Below are positions 60,341-63,139 of a stretch of 63,139 bases of DNA, in pieces. The stretch's first letter is position 1. Every line of letters starts with the position of its first letter. The notes beneath the pieces are model-generated. The model ran no database searches and was not told the origin of the DNA. It saw only the letters and a program-made list of their open reading frames with translations. Where the stretch lies: assembly GCA_910577035.1 (NCBI GenBank), contig CAJTKW010000023.1:1-63139 (forward strand). The letters are read 5' to 3'. A program made the translations under genes and the position numbers. Origin of the DNA: an uncultured Acetatifactor sp. GTDB taxonomy: Bacteria; Bacillota; Clostridia; Lachnospirales; Lachnospiraceae.

Positions 60341-60446
60341 ATAACTCACAGAAAGTATGTTTGGCAGGAGAAAATGTTGCAATATAACTCATATTATTGT
60401 ATCATTTAGATATGGTTGCGACAAGTTGCAATGCAATATGACTCAC
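60341..60446 (+). repeat. Three iterated ATAACTCA-type motifs before the winged-helix gene
   Basis: ATAACTCACAG at 60341, ATAACTCAT at 60384 and ATGACTCACAG at 60438. Start-to-start distances are 43 and 54 bp, near four and five helical turns. The last two are preceded by GTTGCAAT. They look like binding sites of the downstream regulator. The rest of 60300-60490 shows no gene. Confidence 0.5.
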
Positions 60447-60490
60447 AGATTGAGAAAACTATGATGAACAAAGGCAGGAAGGAATTTCGC

Positions 60491-61447
60491 ATGACTGACA
60501 TCAATTTAGCCGGAGACAATTATAGCGGAAACGGGGATGCCTCACTGCTTACTCCGGAAAAGGAAGGTATCCTATCGGGATTTTTGACGAAGCAAATGCT
60601 ACGTCTGATCGTCCTGCTGATAAAAGGGACTCTGACAAACAAGGAGCTCGCTGTTCGAATGGGGTTGAGCTCCAGTGCGCTCAGTAATATTCTCCAGCGG
60701 ATGAAAAAGTGTGAGATTGAGCTTTTGGCCGTCAGCCGGGAGGAGAAAAATGTCCTGTATTCCCTGACTCCTATTGTCCGGGAGTATGTGGAAAAGAATT
60801 TACCTGGAATCCAGATTCCGGACAAAATTCAGACATCAGAAAAGATACGTCTGGTTCGGATCAACCAGATGGAGACTGTGGAGTGGAGGCGGTGCAAGGA
60901 GGCTCTGGAGGAGCTGAGGGAATTGGCCGGACCGGAGGGGACAGCCGAGCTTTTGGAGTGCTGTACATTCTATTACACCGGCAGCCAGGATAAGGTTCCG
61001 GATGCAGCCAGGGATTTTTTTGAGGCTCTGGAGGAGCTTATTATAGAGGAGCAGACCCAACAGACGGAATGGATCCTGAACCGGCTGGAGGAGATGGGGC
61101 TGAAGGCGCTTTGTCAGAAATATCTTAAAAGGCTGGTCGGTGTGCGGAAGCTTTGCACTCTGGACACTGTAAATTGGGAGGCGGCCGCCCGGTTTACGGA
61201 TGATTTTTTCTTAAGTGAAGACAGGTATGTGAGCATTGATTTTTTGAAAAGCTGTTACGACTTCAGTACGGAAGATATAATCGACATGGCAATGGGGCTG
61301 TCCGAGATTATAAAGGCTTCCGTTGGCAGAATTATCTCCAAGAAAGATTTTATTGCTGCCTGGAGCAGGTATTTCAAGAATCATGATAAACTCGTGTTTT
61401 ATATTGGAGAGAAATATGTGAATCAATACCATAGAAATACCCTTTAG
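60491..61447 (+). CDS. Winged-helix regulator of unknown family
   Basis: About 318 residues. The N-terminal winged helix (about 30-105; LTKQMLRLIVLLIKGTLTNK, MGLSSSALSNILQRM) is MarR/IclR-like. The remaining 200 residues are helical and charged and match nothing I know. ATG 60491 with AAGGAA is preferred; upstream in-frame starts (60416, 60464) run through the repeat motifs. It is followed at 27 bp by the membrane protein gene, and the two probably form an operon under self-control. Confidence 0.6.
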   Translation: MTDINLAGDNYSGNGDASLLTPEKEGILSGFLTKQMLRLIVLLIKGTLTNKELAVRMGLSSSALSNILQRMKKCEIELLAVSREEKNVLYSLTPIVREYVEKNLPGIQIPDKIQTSEKIRLVRINQMETVEWRRCKEALEELRELAGPEGTAELLECCTFYYTGSQDKVPDAARDFFEALEELIIEEQTQQTEWILNRLEEMGLKALCQKYLKRLVGVRKLCTLDTVNWEAAARFTDDFFLSEDRYVSIDFLKSCYDFSTEDIIDMAMGLSEIIKASVGRIISKKDFIAAWSRYFKNHDKLVFYIGEKYVNQYHRNTL

Positions 61448-61474
61448 CTTTTTTGCCCCAATGAGGAATACGCA

Positions 61475-62737
61475 ATGAGACCAGATAATGAAAGCGGGAA
61501 AAAGAACAAAAGCGGAATCGTTGTTCCCGGCACTATCGATGCAGGAGCGGTTCTTGAATTATTCCGTGCCCTCATGGGGTGGCAGAATAAGTGGGTGGAT
61601 TCTGCAATTTTGTGCGCTATTATATTATTTCTGGCCGGGTATTGTATTTTTTGTTTTCGGAAATATATTGTAAGGAAAAACGAAATAAGGAATAAGCATA
61701 AGTGGCAAGTAAAGCGTCTTGGGAAAAAAAGAGATAATTCCAATACTCTGGAAGAGATTAAACAGATTGAAAAGCAGAAGGAGGAAGAGGATGAAGTTTA
61801 TGAGCAAGATCAAGCGGCCCTGAAAAAGTGGATTTGCCGGGTTTCACTGATCAGCGGTACAGGCATCGTTATAGCGGCGGCGGCTTTGATCTTTCTGTGG
61901 ATGCCGGAGCAGCAGGAGACGAAGGGAGCCGGAAGCAATGCCCCTGTGTACGACAGTAACAGTACGCCGCCTCCGGAGCCGGGAACCATTACCAGAGAAG
62001 AGGAAAGTGATAAAATGGAAGCTGGCACTCCCACGCCGGAACAGCAGGCAGAAATGGGAAGCAAAACATTTCTGCTGGAGGAACTCCGGAGAAGCCGGAT
62101 CTTGACGGATGAGCAGGAGAGCCGGGTGTTTTATGTCACGGAAACGGACAAAGAAGCCTGTAAAAATATGGTGGAACAGCATATGGCTGATCTTCGCGGG
62201 ATTGGCAGGAAGAGTACACTTCATCTGGCCTCCCAGATTGAGAAAAACGTGATTGCCCAGGCATCAGAAGATGAAAAAATTTTTCGCAGAAAAAGGGAAG
62301 AGGCAATGGAATACGGGCAGAAGGGCGATTATACTGGCTGGCGCTACAGCATTCCGTCCTCCGGTACACTGGAACAGGATATTATGGCGAAGAGGGAGCA
62401 GTTTTGGACCGTAGGAGAAGGAGAAATTGTCAAATTTGACGGCCAACTCTGCTTTATGATGGCAAGCAGCAATCAGTTGTTGGCCATGGAATACGCCCTT
62501 CAGGGAGGAATCCCGGAAACGGTAATCTTTTATTATACAGAATCCATTATCTGGCTGGAAGAGGCATTGACTTACAGGGATCTGTCGAGGGAAACAGCTG
62601 CCAGTTATAAAAACAATTTAAAGGGGCGGTATAAGGACATCAGCGACTACATTGATAATAATTTGAACGCCTTTACAGACAAAGGGGAAGCGCTGGAGTT
62701 GAAGGAGAAGGCCTGGGCGATTTACCGGGCGATGTAG
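61475..62737 (+). CDS. Two-span membrane protein of unknown function
   Basis: A 420-residue protein with no family I recognise. Membrane helices at about 43-62 (SAILCAIILFLAGYCIF) and about 125-145 (SGTGIVIAAAALIFLW), with a highly charged, probably coiled-coil stretch between (about 75-115; EEIKQIEKQKEEEDEVYEQD). A Pro/Thr/Gln-rich linker (about 155-190) leads to a helical outer domain (about 195-420). The first helix-to-helix loop would be cytoplasmic. It is coupled to the winged-helix gene upstream. Confidence 0.6.
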   Translation: MRPDNESGKKNKSGIVVPGTIDAGAVLELFRALMGWQNKWVDSAILCAIILFLAGYCIFCFRKYIVRKNEIRNKHKWQVKRLGKKRDNSNTLEEIKQIEKQKEEEDEVYEQDQAALKKWICRVSLISGTGIVIAAAALIFLWMPEQQETKGAGSNAPVYDSNSTPPPEPGTITREEESDKMEAGTPTPEQQAEMGSKTFLLEELRRSRILTDEQESRVFYVTETDKEACKNMVEQHMADLRGIGRKSTLHLASQIEKNVIAQASEDEKIFRRKREEAMEYGQKGDYTGWRYSIPSSGTLEQDIMAKREQFWTVGEGEIVKFDGQLCFMMASSNQLLAMEYALQGGIPETVIFYYTESIIWLEEALTYRDLSRETAASYKNNLKGRYKDISDYIDNNLNAFTDKGEALELKEKAWAIYRAM

Positions 62738-62956
62738 AGCAGACAAGAAGAACAACGGCATTGATTTTCTGCCGGGTTTCCTGTTCGGATTTTCATACGA
62801 AAAGATGCTGCTGATGTTCATCACAGCAGGAAACAAGCCGTTCCGCTCTAAAGATTTCAGTAATGCGCTGGGAGTTGCCCGCGTTTCCTTTGCCCCCTCA
62901 GAAGACATGGAGACTTTTTCAGCGGCCTCCGCCTGACGGACCGGGTGGCACACGGC
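62738..62956. other. Gap with no supported gene
   Basis: About 220 bases between the membrane protein gene and the bidirectional terminator. An ORF on the minus strand (62618-63091) runs through it, but it crosses two other features out of frame and reads as low-quality sequence. I see nothing else here. Confidence 0.5.
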
Positions 62957-62980
62957 AAAGCGCCCCCAAAGGGGCGCTTT
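62957..62980. terminator. Bidirectional terminator
   Basis: A perfect 10-bp stem AAAGCGCCCC (62957-62966) / GGGGCGCTTT (62971-62980), with A and T runs at the ends, between convergent genes. Confidence 0.88.
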
Positions 62981-62993
62981 TGCGGTACCGTCC

Positions 62994-63139
62994 TTAATTG
63001 CCACAGCAGTCCTCACATTTATCAAAAGCGGGGTTGAATGCGTAGAAATTCCTGGAGTCAAGTCTATCCTGGACGATGCGCAATGCTTCACCGAAACGGG
63101 AGGATTGAAGTAAATTTATCTGTTGATTTTCTGCATTTT
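62994..63139 (-). CDS. C-terminal end of an unknown minus-strand protein, cut by the window edge
   Basis: An open frame from the right edge to TAA at 62994-62996 gives 47 residues that look like real protein: NLLQSSRFGEALRIVQDRL, then DSRNFYAFNPAFDKCEDCCGN. A bidirectional terminator lies just beyond the stop. The C-terminal C-x2-CC could bind metal. The family is not recognised. Confidence 0.6.
   Translation of the reverse strand, partial: NAENQQINLLQSSRFGEALRIVQDRLDSRNFYAFNPAFDKCEDCCGN

Noticed and set aside
62618..63091. A 157-residue minus-strand open frame at the right end.
   Set aside because: It runs out of frame through the credible C-terminus at 62994-63139, through the bidirectional terminator and into the 61475 gene.
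1..63139. Prophage, integrative element, CRISPR array or complete insertion sequence.
   Set aside because: No integrase, transposase, capsid, relaxase or regularly spaced repeat array was found on either strand.

Overview
The window looks like the chromosome of an anaerobic, spore-forming member of the Clostridia, most likely a Lachnospiraceae-type gut Firmicute. Several genes point this way: sporulation and spore genes (spoIVA, a spoVAF/GerA-type gene, a CotS-like kinase), an oxygen-independent ribonucleotide reductase (nrdD/nrdG), strong AGGAGG ribosome sites, TTGACA-17-TATAAT promoters, and a moderately high GC content. I saw no rRNA, tRNA, CRISPR array, phage module or complete insertion sequence. 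This assignment is inference from gene content, not from a database search.

Layout. 1-4709: end of a YraN-type nuclease gene, pgeF, and a two-component pair with a very large sensor kinase. 4706-13135: housekeeping, with prs (minus strand), the DUF512 radical-SAM / der / plsY / gpsA set, a CotS-like kinase, a decayed gene and metF (minus). 13283-19236: a frameshifted binding-protein remnant, a MoxR / nucleotidyltransferase / VWA-domain operon, a flavodoxin-like gene and tyrS. 19298-25399 is the most accessory-looking stretch. It holds a two-gene unit (small HEPN-like protein plus a 896-residue protein with a KGGVGRT deviant Walker motif and a second P-loop), an ECF sigma factor with a long C-terminal domain, and a MerR regulator with a duplicated sensor domain. 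25397-27592 (minus) is a solute-binding lipoprotein gene cut by an in-frame TGA. 27751-39162: a hybrid sensor kinase, spoIVA, a purine/pyrimidine salvage operon (PNP, cytidine deaminase, amidohydrolase, NCS2 permease), a membrane-anchored MutS-like ATPase and a 58-residue membrane protein. 39168-44618: a WYL regulator, nrdD/nrdG with an elaborate leader, a kinase-like gene and dut. 44701-55456: spoVAF, a five-gene regulator/kinase/lipoprotein/ABC-transporter module, a DegV protein and a GH43 lipoprotein. 55684-62737: an XRE-controlled ABC exporter, a GGDEF-like/EAL protein and an uncharacterised regulator/membrane-protein pair. A minus-strand gene enters at the right edge.

The most interesting signals are non-coding. 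A twin-hairpin element with the fixed architecture GTGCCG-N7-CGGCACTGCCG-N7-CGGCA occurs four times (three strong copies, one degenerate). Each copy sits just ahead of a different gene and points the same way as that gene. The nrdD leader carries a near-consensus promoter, two NrdR-like boxes 31 bp apart and then a possible three-helix RNA. The ribosome-binding sites of spoIVA and of the 48285 lipoprotein gene are both locked inside strong hairpins. The best candidate for an undescribed protein system is the HEPN-like/KGGVGRT two-gene unit at 19353-22479.
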